Shown here one piece after another: positions 33,193 to 46,480 of a DNA stretch of 64,000 nucleotides. Position numbers and translations under genes: made by a program. The DNA is taken from contig NC_088792.1 of assembly GCF_011386835.1 (NCBI RefSeq), positions 64,773,287 through 64,837,286 on the forward strand, read 5' to 3'. Numbering within the stretch: the stretch's first letter is position 1; the number at the start of each line of letters is the position of its first letter. The DNA comes from Chrysemys picta bellii (taxonomy: Eukaryota > Chordata > Testudines > Emydidae). Below the pieces are notes generated by a model. It was not told the DNA's origin, did not search any database, and worked only from the letters and a program-made list of their open reading frames with translations.

Positions 33193-35206
33193 GTGGGGGA
33201 GGGGGAGGGGAAAAGAGATAAGCAAGATGGCTTTCTAGATAATCAATATTGTTGCCACAAAGATAGTTACACCTATGGTTTTACACTTTTCTAAAGCTTT
33301 AATCCTGACCAATTTAAAGATTTTCCTTTATTAGTACTAATCCATTTGACTAATTCATTAAAATATGCTTTGGCAAAAAGACCTATTTAGTAGAAGCAAA
33401 GAGCTAAAAGCACAAAAATAATTCCACGCAAGAGAAGACTAGGGTGCAAAGCTGAGGAAACGTTAACATTAAAAATAAGTAATTTCTAAGCAGGTGCTGA
33501 TTGTGTCCATTCTAGTAAGGACAGCAACACATTTTTCTATCACCTTTTTTAGAAAGGCAATGTTCTGAAATATTCATGTTTGGTGATTATGTTTTCTATG
33601 CTTGGTCTTTATCTGAAGAGATATTTGTTTATGTAATAAACAAAACAAAAAAAGCCCAAACCAAACCCAAAGTGTGAAAGAGATTTAACCAAACAAATCT
33701 CACACTCACAGCAAAATCTATTCCGGCATTTAAAAAATAATAATGGAAGAGTGTGTAGAAGGAAAGGGGGAAATGTTTTAAAAAAACAAACAAAACACAA
33801 ACAAGTTTTTCAGACAAACATGAAGTTTGAAACTTGTTGCATACATAGTTTCCACTGAGGGTTATTGCCTTTGCTTGATTTAAGGGGGGGAAAAAATAAG
33901 GTTCCTCTCCAGCAAACACTTAAGCTTATGCATAACTCTTGCACTGACTTTGTCAGGAATAGACAATATTACGCACATGCAATGCAGACAATTTAACATT
34001 GCTGTTGGAACCTTAGCTTTGCATTTCTTGGGATTGTTGTTATTTTAAACAATGTGATATTAACATTATATTTAATGTAATGTATATTTAATTCAAAAAA
34101 TGTTTAATTGTGAAAAAGAAAAATGAAACTTCATTTTTAGCAAGCAAAGATACTGAAGGGTAAAGGTAAAGAGAAAATTACTATGAATAGTAACATAAGT
34201 AAACAGAATTCAAAACACACAGTGTTAAAAGCCACTCAATTCTCCCTTCAACACTAAGCTCTCCTTTTAGAAACTTAAGTGTCTTTGAAAAGACAAATTC
34301 AGTTTCTGCTTAACAAATCTTGTGCTGTACTGTGTTGGGAAGATATCACAAAGTATGCCAAAAAATGGCTCAGAGCTTTTATTTTTATCATCCCAAAATG
34401 ACAAGCATTGCTGCAGGAAGCTCGTTTAAATATAACTGTTGAGAGATGAGCGATAGCTGAAAAGATTACATTAGAAGTTATATGAATCAGCATTTCTAGT
34501 TTCAATAGATCTTCCTACTTGCGTTCAAACCGAAGAAAGCAAGTCATATGTTTGTCACTGCAGCAAAGGAAAGGGTGGGGAGTCCCACTGAATTCAGATT
34601 TCCGATTACCAACCACCCCACACTACTACTCGCCACCACCCACCAAGATTAGCAAAACTGGAAGGAGTTTGAGCAGATTTCCTGGGTTCATCTTTCTGGG
34701 CTTTCCTTAAAGATGAGAAAAAAGGTTCACTTTGACAGATTTCTATAGCTGACATACACCAAACAAGTTTTGTCATTAGCAGCATGCAGATGTTGAAAGG
34801 GTACTGTATGCATAGCAAAGAACACACAGTGTATCTGTGTACTTCAGTGTGAAGGAGAAGAGGGTCTTGAATTAGACTAGAATCACAGGCCAAGCAGTTC
34901 TGCTGATGACTGAAGGCCATGTACATCCAGAACTTTGTCAGAATGACATTTTGTGCTTTAAAACTGGCCCTAATCTGGAGAACTACCAGACAGGCTGCTG
35001 TTGCTGCAACTACTACTAAATTGGTCAGCGATTTAGTGCCTGAGAAGGGAGGGTGCTCCTCATGGGGGGTTTACAATGCCAACTGCTAAGGGTGGAGAGG
35101 ATAAGTAATGAGACAACTCCTGCCAAATCATTTAGTGGCCAAGAAGCTGGACCATAAAATTGATGAAAAGCACAACAAGCAGCAGGCCTCCTGCATCACT
35201 CTGGCT
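33193..35206. other. Gene-free interval
   Basis: AT-rich, with A-rich simple sequence around 33640-33800; no exon seen. Confidence 0.5.
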
Positions 35207-35669
35207 CAGCATTTCTCAAATGCAACCACTGTGACCGCATGCAGCCAGCAGCAGAGTTTACTGCGGCCATGACAGCCTTCAAAGGATGGCGGAGATTGGG
35301 GGGAGGGGAGGCAAAGCTGTGGCCCCTCCCTGAATCACTCAGGTGCTGCTCTTGGATACACTGCCTTGGTGTTTGCACTGGTGTGGCCGGCAGGAATCTG
35401 CGCCCTGCCCCACGTAGCCTCCTAGCTGGCTTTGGGCAGCGCCTTTGGCGAAACATGGGGCCAGTGTGTATGTGTGGCACTAGTGTTCAGCTCCCCTGCT
35501 CCTGCTTGGCTGTGGCACAGGGCACCTGGGACTCCACAGGCAGCCAGTGAGTTCCTGACCCCACTTTACTGGGGCAGTGGGGGCCCACTTCTCAGTGTCA
35601 GAGCGGCCACCAGCAAGAGTTGATGGCTACATTCGGAGGCCATCAAAAATTTTGTTGCGAGAACCCCTG
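35207..35669. mobile_element. Non-autonomous hAT-like element, 463 bp
   Basis: The left end CAGCATTTCTCAAATGC and right end TTGCGAGAACCCCTG are diverged inverted termini. Flanks CTCTGGCT and CTCTAGTT share 6 of 8 bases. GC-rich interior without transposase. Confidence 0.65.
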
Positions 35670-37555
35670 CTCTAGTTCCATCTGTGACTTCTGGAGAAGA
35701 TAGTTAAGGTATAGGACATTTCATCACGTTAATAGGTTATCATTGCTTTCAGCAGTTTACAAAAGCTAATAAAAATTACAGACTGCTGCAGGAGACAATT
35801 CTTGAGAGCTAGTTGCACAATTTGGTGCCTTTGGTTTGGATCCACCTTAGTAAACGGACTTCTGTCAACAATAGTAACCTGGCTCACCCTAAAAGCCGGC
35901 GATTCAGGAGCAGAAAGAAATAATTGTATTTTGCTAAATACCTGGATTGAGAGATTCTGGTATTTCATACTGAACTTTTGTCTTTGTAGAATTAGGTTTT
36001 GGCTTGGGCTTTTTTGGGGGGGAGGAAGATTTTTCAAAGGCATGAATGGGAGGAAGTTGAGTGCCAAACTGATGATTTTCAATGAGAGCTGGGCACCTGT
36101 CTGCCTGCAGTACCTTTTGAAAATCTCCCCTTAATTCTAGCTCAGTTTTCGGTTTGTGTTAAACACTCTTCTGACCCAAGAACTGCATTCTCTCTCCCAC
36201 TTTGATTTTTAATAGGTTGTAAATGATACCATGTTCGTAGGCACCCAAATTCTCATCCATCACTGCATTATATACAATTTCTTTCTTGCTTCCAAACACT
36301 AGAAACAAAGTTGCATTTATTCGTCCTGGTGTTTAACAAGCTGATTTTTAGAGAGCCTATGTCAGGTCTTGCACATTGTTTATGCAATTCTGGTACACAG
36401 CCCTTCAGGATAATTAGCCTCCAGTAAGTGCTGTAACTTACTGCCTGTGCTTCATTCCACAAATTGTCTGTCTTCCTGTTTGCCTGGGGACTCCACATGC
36501 GATTTTAACAGTTTCTCACGTCTGTTACTGCCAGTCTGTACACTATCAGCCTCATTTTTCCTCCTCCCCAAATACCTAATTTTTTTAATTCTTTTCTACA
36601 GCTAGGCCAAAACACTGGATACAAAAGTGTTACAGGTGAGTGTTACAGGTAGCTACATTTCCCAAATGGAATAGGTCAGACCACTTTCCCCATACTTCCC
36701 AGGCAAATCTAAGAAGCTAGTAGCACTTGCACAAACAAGCACACAAGGATTGTCAATTAGTTTGATGCCACACAATGTGCACAGAAAAATAAATCAAGCA
36801 TGGTAATCCAATTATTGTTCATTTAAAAAACAAGCATTCCATCTTCTCCCTCTCAGTAAATGAAACCTAATACACACAGATTGGCTATGTCTACACCTGG
36901 AGAGCGAGAACATGTGTTGGTATGTTTATAATTTGCTAGATTTTGTACATTGCAAAATCAATTCTAGAAATGCCATGGGCCTGGTTTTCCTTCCTTTAAC
37001 ACTGATATAAGTAAGGAGTTACCCTGATGTAAATGAAAAAGGACAATCAGGCCTCACGTACTTATGCAAGAACATAAGTTTCTCCTCTAGGTAACGAGTT
37101 AAATACTAAGGTCTCAAAGTTGTCTACCATTTAGTCCAAATACAATAAATAAATGCCATTGTATCTGAGCTTTTGTATAGCTACCTTGCACAGGCTACGT
37201 GTTACTCACACATTTCAGTAGCAAAATCAACATCCTGGGTCTCAAAATTTCAAGGGTGTACTCCATGGTGTAGGTACAGAAGTGTTAACGTTTGTTTTGT
37301 TGGCAGCTACAAAATATTCCCTACAAGGAAAGAGGGGCAGGGAATCCTTAGATTGCATTCATTAGCACTGTAGGATAAATATGAAATTAAAGAATTAGAG
37401 TGTGCGTGTGTGCGCGAGTGAGAGGCCCTGAGTAGCAAGTAGAAGGAAGGCCTTGAAAATGAGTTACAAGGTCAGAAGGAATGAAGCAGGGAGAAGGTCT
37501 AGTTCAAAGATTAACTAATGAAATATGAGGAGTCCAGTGGCACTTTAGAGACTAA
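35670..37555. other. Gene-free interval with old repeats
   Basis: 36965-37055 is a small fold-back repeat (GGGCCTGGTTTTCC type). 37530-37555 begins a repeat reading AGTCCAGTGGCACTTTAGAG, which continues beyond the MITE at 37859. No exon seen. Confidence 0.5.
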
Positions 37556-37858
37556 GGGCAGCTCTTCACTATGGGGGGGGGGGGGGGGGGGGGAGGGGTC
37601 GATTTAATATACGCAAATTCAGCTATGCGAATAGCGTAGCTGAATTCGACCTATCGGAGCCGACTTACCCCGCTGTGAGGCCGGCGGCAAAAATCGACCT
37701 CCACAGCTCCCCATCGACGGTGCTTACTCCCACCTCCACTGGTGGAGTAAGAGCGTCGATTTGGGGATCGATTGTCGTGTCCTGACGAGACGCAATAATT
37801 CGATCCCCGAGAAATCTATTTCTACCCGCCGATTCAGGTGGGTAGTGTAGACCTAGCC
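37556..37858. mobile_element. Harbinger-like MITE, 303 bp, TAA target duplication
   Basis: Starts GGGCAGCTCTTCACTA and ends TAGTGTAGACCTAGCC, flanked on both sides by TAA (37553-37555 and 37859-37861). It contains a run of 21 G (37573-37593) and an internal hairpin around the CTGACGAGACG word. Same family as 18096 and 59304. Confidence 0.75.
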
Positions 37859-37861
37859 TAA

Positions 37862-39290
37862 GGGATTTATTTGGGTATAAGCTTTCTGGAAATACAGGGA
37901 GGTTTCTAAAAAGAAGGCCTCTGACCAATAGGGGTAACTGCAAATTATTTTAAATAAAAAAAAATCTGCTTAAAATGAGCCAACATGATCCTACCTACCC
38001 CACATACCAGTGTTATCTCAAAAATTAGGGCCTATGTGAACCCAGTTGCAAAGGAAAAATTGTTAATCAACAAGAAGAGATAGTGAGGAAAGGAGGTTGC
38101 AAATCTTATCTGGGTTTAAGTCTGGAAAAAAGGGTCAACTGTCTCAAGTAGGTTTTTAGCTGAGGTCAGTATTTGGCAATGACATCACTTGTTTGTTGAA
38201 AGGTATAAAAAAAGTAAACTCTAGAAGGGTTCATTGCCAATACCTGACTGACCACTTTGGAGCAAGCCAATATGGGTCTAAGCACCCCTGGGTTTCGCCC
38301 ATTTGTAAGGATCTTGATCAAATGCGGATAAGTGTTTTGTTACTGTTTGGATGTAGTAAATTGCTTATTATTTAGGCTTTTTATGCATGTTTACAGCAAT
38401 TGCATAAATACCATTTGGCCTTTGAGTTTAATAAAGGTATTTATGGTTAAATTAGTGTTGTAGCAATACCTTGCATAAATAATTCCAACAAGCATCCTGT
38501 CCCCTGTTATAACAGCCACATCCTAACTTGAGACCATGTTAAGGCTCCTAGTTGGATCACAAATAAAGCCAACCTTTGAAAAGAAAAATTAAAAAAAATA
38601 AAACACAAAAAACAACAACAACAACAAAAACATTATGATGTTCTCCATCTCCAGGTCAAAGACTAGAATTTCATTAACTAAGCAATACTGAAGTCTTGCA
38701 CTCAATCCCATTCCTCAGGGCCTAAAGACAATTAAATGTCACTGTACATTAGATGATGCTGGTCAGAGAAAGTAGCACATATTTCAAGTGTTTAGCTAAA
38801 AGGCAACCTACTTATGAATTAAGACTGTTTGTGTCATTGAAGAGTCTGAACATATTTTAACATTTCACTGAACATCTATGAAGTCTGTTCCAATGTTGGA
38901 CTCAGCCCTAGCAGCCGTGCAGGAACAGACCAAATGGCAAACGATCGCAATGGCTGACTGTTCAGTCGTCGTCTTCCACGCTTAGCCGAACATCTGTATC
39001 AATTTTTCACATTTTTATGGCCCTGACCATTGTTCTTGCAGATCTGCCACACTCTTACCCCTGCCTACAAGAGAGACAAGCTGACACTACTCTTCCTCTA
39101 GGTCAGCTTTTGGTTACCAGAGGACTTTTGACGGTGCTACTTTCTACCCAATCAACAGGAGAACTTTTGTAGTAGCACCTGGATGAAGTCAGAGGGTCAG
39201 CATAACTCATACTGGCAATAAAGAAACTAGGTGTGAATTAACCTTCACAATGTTTGATTCAAAGTGCAGTTAACCCTTTCCAAATCAACA
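37862..39290. other. Gene-free interval
   Basis: Completes the repeat interrupted by the MITE (ATTTATTTGGGTATAAGCTT), then AT-rich sequence with an ACA-rich stretch near 38600. No exon. Confidence 0.5.
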
Positions 39291-39654
39291 GTAACTACCC
39301 TAAACTATGGAGTGGTGCCCTACCAGCGGGGCACAGAGGAACATTTTTTTTTGAGGGGGAGAGTGCAGCAGAGCATGGGACAGCCCCCACGGAGGGTGGG
39401 GAGGGAGCACCACACTTCCAACCCTGCTCCTCCCCCAACCCTGTTCAGCCCCCAGACCCAGCTCCATCCCCCAATCCCACTCTGCCCCCCCATCCCAGTT
39501 TTGCTCTGCCCCCAGTCCAGCTCTGTCTTCATTCCCTCCCTGCCTCTAGCCCCAATTCCTCCCCCAGCTCTGCCTTCCGCCCAAGCTGCACAGTGGAGGA
39601 AGCCTTGGCTGTGCAGTAATGGAGGAGGGCACAACTGGAAAAGTTTGCGCACCA
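39291..39654. mobile_element. hAT-like fragment with C-rich interior
   Basis: The right end AAGTTTGCGCACCACTG matches hAT-type termini of this genome. The interior is an array of CAGCCCC/CCCAGCTC units. The left terminus is not clear. Confidence 0.5.
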
Positions 39655-39789
39655 CTGACTTCAACTGTAAGCGGTTAGTGGCAGGGACAGTCTTCTCTTA
39701 CATGTGTGTACACTGCCTAGCACAATGTGACACTGATCCTAACTGGGACCTCTAGATGCTGCCACAATATTTATAATATTGTATATTAC

Positions 39790-39990
39790 AATATATATAT
39801 TATATTATATAGTCAGCCTCTACCTGAGGAGGCTTAGGAAGAAGCTTTTCCTAGGGACAGGTTATTCCCTAACTGTCCAGTACAGACATTCTTCTGAAGC
39901 ATCTGTTATTGACCACTGCTAGAGACAGGATCATGAAATAGATGGGCCACTGGGCCGATACAGTATGACAGTTTCTATGTTCCCGTGTCA
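39790..39990 (+). repeat. CR1 LINE 3' end fragment
   Basis: CAGCCTCTACCTGAGGAGGC through GATGGGCCACTGGGCCGATA and TTTCTATGTTC follows the CR1 3' UTR order on the plus strand. Confidence 0.7.
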
Positions 39991-40025
39991 CCATCCTCCC
40001 ACCAAGAAGTTCATAAACTAGGCAG

Positions 40026-40163
40026 GTCACCTAGGGCGCTGCGATTTGGGGGGCGGTGACCGCGGTGGTATTTCGGCGGCGGGACCTTTCGCCTCCTCTG
40101 TGGGGGGGCGGCATTTCGGGGCGGGACCTTCCGCCGCAAGCTGGCGACGCTCCTGAACCTAGG
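40026..40163. mobile_element. Small GC-rich element, 138 bp, with 8-bp duplication
   Basis: Flanked by exact CTAGGCAG copies (40018-40025 and 40164-40171). Ends GTCACCTAGGG and GAACCTAGG are weakly inverted. Interior repeats GGCGGGACCTT and TTTCGGCGG. Probably hAT-derived. Confidence 0.6.
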
Positions 40164-40171
40164 CTAGGCAG

Positions 40172-42185
40172 AAATCTTCACAAAAGATGACAAAAGGGAA
40201 AGGGAGACTGAATAGAAAGGAGATACACACTCAGGAGCTATCACCTGTTGTCTCTGCAGTTATTTAAAGTTATGTATGTTCGTTTTTATTATTTCATTTT
40301 AGGCGATCTGACCAGGCACTAGATCATGTGAATTAATGGATTTGAAAGAAGAAAGCAAGGATGATCCAGGTGTAAGGTGCAGCACAAAAGAAGGTGGTGG
40401 GGACGGGGAAGTACACAGTTTTCACATTTTATAGATTTATTAGAAGCTCAAAAAAAGTTTCAAAATTACTGACTGAAAGGACTTTGCTCATTTTCATTCA
40501 GAGCCATGCACTAACCACTCCCACAAAAATAAGTCCAACATCCACTACTACTGAGTAGATGTGTCAAATTAAAAAAAAAAAAGTATTACTTTGCAGATAT
40601 AGTCCATGGTTCAGAAAAACAAAAAGGAGGAATAGTGAGACAATGCATTTCTAGCAAATATAACAAAACGTGTAGACTTGGCCACACAAAAGCAACAACT
40701 AGTCTCCTTTCCACTTGCTAATTTTCTAAAGCAACACACCATGCTGTAGCCCCGCATTTCAAATTAAGACAAACATTCATTCACTCATTGTGCAGAGCAT
40801 ATACATACATACTGTATGTCTGAGAAAGCAACAAATCATTCTTGTGCTCATTAGTTCGCTGTAAGAGAAACTTCCCCATAATCTACATTTCCATTTTTCT
40901 AGAAGCCTTACTCATCACCATTCTTTAAAGAAACTCATTGTACTCATCAGCTCTTCCTCAAAAAGCAACAATGCCAGTTTATATCACTTAGATCTAACTA
41001 GCTCCAAGGTAAGAGCCTTCTATAGTTTCCACCATTATAATATACTCTTGGAAACCAAATAACTGGCTCATTCTTTTATTTGTGTGTGACTGTTGGAGCT
41101 TTTGCATATTTTATGACCTGTTTTCTCCGTCATGTTAACAGAAGAGACACAGGAGAGCTTGTGTTCCATATTCATTCTAATAAAACAAGATAGAATGTAT
41201 TCAGTCTACCATGTTTACTAGGATGTAAACCTATTGAAGATTGGGGTTCAACCACATGCAAATGAGGACATCTTTGCACTACCCAAGGTACAAGGAACAC
41301 AAGTTGTTGCTATTTATTTGTATTATCACAGTGCCTAGGTACTGCTGGCTTCTTTAACCACAAAGTCTATCTAATCATGGGGCTGAATTAGAGGATAAGC
41401 TCAAGATAAAAGGGAATCCACAACTTCAGTGAGAGGTGGAAGAATTTTGAGTGGGAACAACTTGGGCTGCCCCCAAAGCCTTTAGGAAAAGTGGTGCATA
41501 GTCCCGTGTTGCATAAGTCCTACTGTGATGCTTTCAGAAGTTAACTAACTCCTGTTCCTAAAGTGCAGGCCAGCCAAGAAAACTTCCTTCTAAACTGATC
41601 AGACACTACTTTTCCACAGTTTTCCTTGCACACAAACTTTACTGCAAGCGTTTGCAATGCAGTACACAGGGCTCATATTCTTTATAGATCTATTATGTTT
41701 AGTTATGCTAGTTACCACTTCAATCACGCTGTTACAAGCTCTGTTCCTCCCTATCTTGTGACAGAATATGAACAATTGTAGGGCACTGAAACGGGAGGGT
41801 TTAGCCCAGTTGCCATCCATCCTGAATCTAGGCACTAGTTTGTTATAGCCGAATATAGAAGGATCAAGAAAAAGTGTTATGGCCTTGATTAATTACATAG
41901 GATCCTGGGCATTGGGAGCAGCTTTAAACAAATTTAAAAAACTACCCAAAAATCTTAGCCACTTGTTCTAGTTAGTACCAGCCAAGAGAAACAACTGTTG
42001 ATAGAAGAGTAGCAGCCATTTATATACAAATTCAGGAATTAAAATATTTAGACTTTTTTGTTTTGTTTTTAACTCAGGCTAAAGATAGGATATTAGTGAC
42101 CCTACTATATCAGACCTCTTCCAGGCTATTTTCTTTCTTTAAGGTAAAGAACTGGGGGCAGAAGACTTAGGGATTGCCCTGGCTC
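40172..42185. other. Gene-free interval
   Basis: AT-rich, no exon or repeat family recognised. Confidence 0.45.
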
Positions 42186-42330
42186 GGTCATAGACTTCTT
42201 GTTTTGTACCCAAAGTCACACACTTACTCTATTCCGCATTTCCTCCCATCTGTAAAATGAGACCATTTACTTGCCTCATAGTGGGGGGGAGGCTTTTTTA
42301 TTAAATGATGTTCATTAAAATTCTTGATTA
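42186..42330 (+). repeat. MIR-type SINE fragment
   Basis: CAAAGTCACACACTTACTC, CCCATCTGTAAAATGAGACC and TTGCCTCATAGTGG keep MIR order. Confidence 0.6.
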
Positions 42331-42343
42331 AAAAGCATTAGCC

Positions 42344-42654
42344 CACGGGTAGGCAACCTATGGCACATGTGCCGAAGGCGGCACACGAGCTGGTTTTCAG
42401 TGGCACTCTCACTTCCCGTGTCCTGGCCACCGGTCCGGGGGGCTCTGCATTTTAATTTAATTTTAAATGAAGCTACTTAAACATTTTAAAAACTTTATTT
42501 ACTTTACATACAACAATAGTTTAGTTATATATTATAGACTTATAGAAAGAGACCTTCTAAAAACATTAAAATGTATTACTGGCATGCAAATCCTTAAATT
42601 AGAGTGAATAAATGAAGACTCGGCACACTACTTCTGAAAGATTGCCAACCCCTG
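42344..42654. mobile_element. Non-autonomous hAT element, 311 bp, AT-rich core
   Basis: The left end CACGGGTAGGCAACC and right end GATTGCCAACCCCTG are inverted. The flanks CATTAGCC and CATTAGAC match at 7 of 8. A GTGCCGAAGGCGGCACAC hairpin word lies near the left end. I recognise this as an abundant turtle repeat. Confidence 0.85.
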
Positions 42655-45446
42655 CATTAGACCAATGCAACATTACTTCTTTCCTGCTGAACCATGGAAT
42701 GCACAAAAATAATCTCTGATTAATACTAAATGCTAGTATCAATTTCTGACAGGGTAAAGTGCTCATGCAGCACCCAGATATTCCCCTCAACAGAATCAAG
42801 GTGTGCCATTCTCACTATGTGACTATGCTTTACTGGACTAAGAGTAAAAGCCAAGGCACTCTCTGAAAATAGGTCTCCGGTTGCACAAGCCAGTGAGATC
42901 ATGTAGTCAATTGATTTGATTTTCCATTATAATTTTAACTTAATATAGTTGCTATTAACATTTACTGAACCAGTGTTTTTAAAACAGCATGTGTGTATGC
43001 ATGCATTTATACCACACTGAGTCCTGTACTTTCCAGTCTTACTAAAAACCACTGTGCACTTCTTGAGATGAGAATGCTCAGTGTAAGAAGGAAAGAATTG
43101 TCCTTGCTTTAGAGGAAATCTTGATATTGTGCAAACTTGGTGAGTCTGAGATACTAAGTGACCTGTTTGCTGTAGTCCTGGACAGGAGTTTTTATATGAG
43201 GAATACCTGATACTTAATCAGATAAAAGTTCCAGGCTGCTTGATGTTATGAGCGCATTGGAGAGAGAGCCAAGCCTTAAGGGGAGTCAATAGCTCAAGGT
43301 AGCCCTTTCTCGCTAAATAGATCCCATTAGTGATTGGGTCTGAGGAGCCTTGTCTCGTCCCCCTGAACTCGGAAGGTGGGTGGCTGATGGCTGACACCCA
43401 GAGGCCTCAACAGGACAAAGTCGCCATGGAGTATATCAGGTATAAGGAGGTGCCCTCCTTAGAAAATAAATGTATAGCTATAAAACACCACAGTAGGGAA
43501 GCATGGAGGAGAAAAACCCAGCACCTACTCCTCAATTTCCCTTAGGCCAGACTGCTGAGAATGAGGCAGTCATCACAAATTCCTGAAGAAAATGGGAATG
43601 ATGATACCAATCTTCTTTGTAAAGTGCTTTGAGATCTATGGATGAAAATGCTATAGGAAAGCTAAGTATTAATTCTTAGTATTATAAGAAATAGTATTTG
43701 CAATCTTCACATGCCTTTCCTACAACTAGCAATAAAATTATTGAAAATTTCTGGCAACATCTAAAAACAAAATATATGCACAATTAAGGTTTCCACCCTC
43801 TCCCGCACGCCCCCCCCCACTTCAGCTATTCTTTGTCTTGTAGTTTCTGAGAATTGAAAACAGACTCAAGTCGTATTTTCTTTAGATGGGCTGTTTCCAG
43901 GAAAGATGCAATAGCTCCAGCATAGCTGGGGGCATGTTACATATTTATGTTTTTCATTACTCTTATCTGAAACTATTGAGGACAGAATGTGAAATAAGCT
44001 CTGCCAGATCAGGTAGGGGCTAACAGTCCTGCACATGCTCACAACTCAAAACACATTTAAAAAAAAAAAAAGAGACAGGTTTAGCACACCACAGAAAAGT
44101 TTGTCCGTTATTCTTTCATTTGCTAAGCTTCAGAACCATTGGTTAATACGACAAAAACACTGAAATAAACTAGCTGAGAAACTAGTAAAGCAAGACAGAA
44201 GTATATACACTTTTATGAGAAGATGATACATGGAGCTAGTCTCAAAGATTCCAGAACACTATCTATATGCACAATATCTTCCTAGTCATCTCTGGGAAGT
44301 AATGAATCTTAGAAGATACCTTCATGGGTGGGAATTGAACAATTTCCCTCCCACTGGCAGACCATAAAATACACCCAATGTGCCCCAAGGTTACGACCAA
44401 GCTCATTTCTCCTCTCCACACCAGGCCTCCGTTTTAGGCGGCACCACTAAGTATAATGCATCATCCCAAAAAGAAAATGAAAGTTCTCCCCATGTCTAAG
44501 ATTTTCCTCCCCGTGCCTATTTTTGATGGTAGAGAAAAATTTAAAGCCTAGTTGTCTCCAGCTCTCTATGTATGAGGAAGTTTCTTACTATATGAAAGCT
44601 TGTCAGAGCAATGAAGTCCATCCTCTGGGCTGAAATTATGCTCCCTAATAACTTGCCTTCTACTTAAAGTCTGGAGAGAGAATTCACTGGATCACTTCTC
44701 TACTTGCACAAGTGCAAGGAATCTAAACATCTGCTTTCTCTAGCTATTCTGAGTTCAAGCAATCCCGTCGGGAAAGTCTGATAACCTCATTAAACTGACT
44801 TTAGGCTAGAAAGAGACGCATCACATGAGAAGAAAAGAAAAGTTGATTCTCCCATCTGGCCTTTGGGGCCCATGAAGCCTTTGACCCACTATGACTCTGG
44901 TGGAGGAGGAAGGGGAAATCTACAAATATCAGTGTCAGCTCTTTTAAAAAAAAAAAAATGTAATGAGCTTCTAGCTCTTTTCCTTATGAATATCGGTTTG
45001 CATTTTCAAGACTATCACCAAGGCTGAAAGTACATTACTGACTTTTCCTAACATATTCTGAATCTTTAAGGTCCCCTCTCCAATCATAATGCACCAAAAG
45101 CACCAAATTAGCAGAGTGCTGCCATGAAAGACAATGAAATTTTAGCCTGGAGTGAGATTAAAGTCAATAAAATAAATAAGTAATAGATTTCTTAATGGAA
45201 GCCATCCCTGCCCCCCAAGGTTCCAGGGCACTGTACAATGGCTTCAGGGTTATATTAACAAACAGAAGGGGAAATCCACATAGGAAAGAAGGAAAAAGTG
45301 ACCTATGTTGACCTCCTCCACCTATTATTAAATTAGTTACCTTAAAATATACCCAAGGTTTTCAGTTATGACCTTTAGTTAAAGCTACCCCTGTTGATAA
45401 GACAATCACATTTTGTAGCTTTAGGGGCTTGAAGAGTGGCACCATT
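42655..45446. other. Gene-free interval
   Basis: Around 43598-43670 the words TTTGTAAAGTGCTTTGAGAT and ATGCTATAGGAAAG suggest an old SINE/L2-type 3' tail. A C/G-rich patch lies at 43798-43820. No exon. Confidence 0.45.
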
Positions 45447-45705
45447 GGGTACATCTACACAGGGATAAAAGACCCACAGCATGGACATGGGTGGCCTGGG
45501 TCAGCTGACTTGGGCTGGTGGGGCTAAACATATCTATGAAGACATTCAGTCTTGAGCCTGAGCTCTGGGACTCTGCACCCTCACAGGGTTCCAGAGCTTG
45601 GGCTCCAGCCTGAGCCCAAACAGCTACACAGATTTTTCACCCCAGGAGCCTGAGTCAGCTGACTCAGGCCAGCCACAGGATTTTTATTCCTATGTAGACA
45701 TACCC
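45447..45705. mobile_element. Palindromic MITE, GGGTACATCTACAC termini, 259 bp
   Basis: GGGTACATCTACACAGGGAT at the left is mirrored by the complement of TTCCTATGTAGACATACCC at the right. Flanks ATT and ATA suggest a 3-bp TWA-like duplication. The interior contains several CAGCTGACT and GGCTCCAGCCTGAGCCC palindromic words. Confidence 0.6.
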
Positions 45706-45844
45706 ATAGACACACCTGTAGAGTAATGAAAGCCCTGTGCCAAGAGGCTGTTTCTGACAAGGTCTGGGGTAGATGTTCAACTGGAAAGCTAAAAAAAGTT
45801 AGTCTGCAGATTGAAGATAAATAATTTTAGGTTGCGTCTATATT

Positions 45845-46480
45845 CATAGACTTTAAGGCCAGAAGGGACCATTATGATCATCTTGTCTGACCTCAGTAAG
45901 ACAGACCATAGAACTTCAAAGTGCTTCCTGCATGAAGCCAATAATGTTGCCATCCTATATCATCCTTTTACCCAGGATCAACATCAAGCTAGCCAATCTA
46001 CCTGAGTCATCCCATTTACCCTTTGTAACTCTTAGAGCAACATTCGCTTTTATCCTGTCCTCTGGGACTTTCCTAGTATTCCAAGATTTATTAAATATTA
46101 ACGTCAATGGCTCAGAGATCTTTTCATTTCTCCAGTCCAGCAGACTTGAAGATATTTAGCTTTAGCCATTGCTGTTTTTATTTTGACAGAGACTAAAGAA
46201 AATATTAAAGTACTTCATTATCTGTGAATAGTTTCATCTAGCTTCTTCCCCAATACACATTGGAAGCATTTATTGAGCACTTCTGCCTTTTAGGCATCAT
46301 TATTGATATTACCATCTCTGTCTAGTAATTGGTTTACATCATTGCTGGAGGCCAAGAGTTCTTTTAAAAAATCCGTATCGTCATCAACCTATAGACTTTA
46401 GGTTTTCTTACCAGTGGTCTACACTTTATAACTGCTAATTTATAGCCATTGCTATCAACTTCTCCCTTTTCCCATTTGTT
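45845..46480 (-). repeat. CR1 LINE relic (end of reverse transcriptase and 3' UTR)
   Basis: The minus strand reads, with breaks, KVPEDRIKANV and GKRM-type words characteristic of the CR1 reverse transcriptase. Closer to its 3' end come GGTCAGACAAGATGATCATA and the TCTATGAATA tail at 45845. Heavily decayed. Confidence 0.65.

Noticed and set aside
32701..33294. 197-codon open frame
   Set aside because: Spans a complete hAT insertion with both flanks; it is not a gene.
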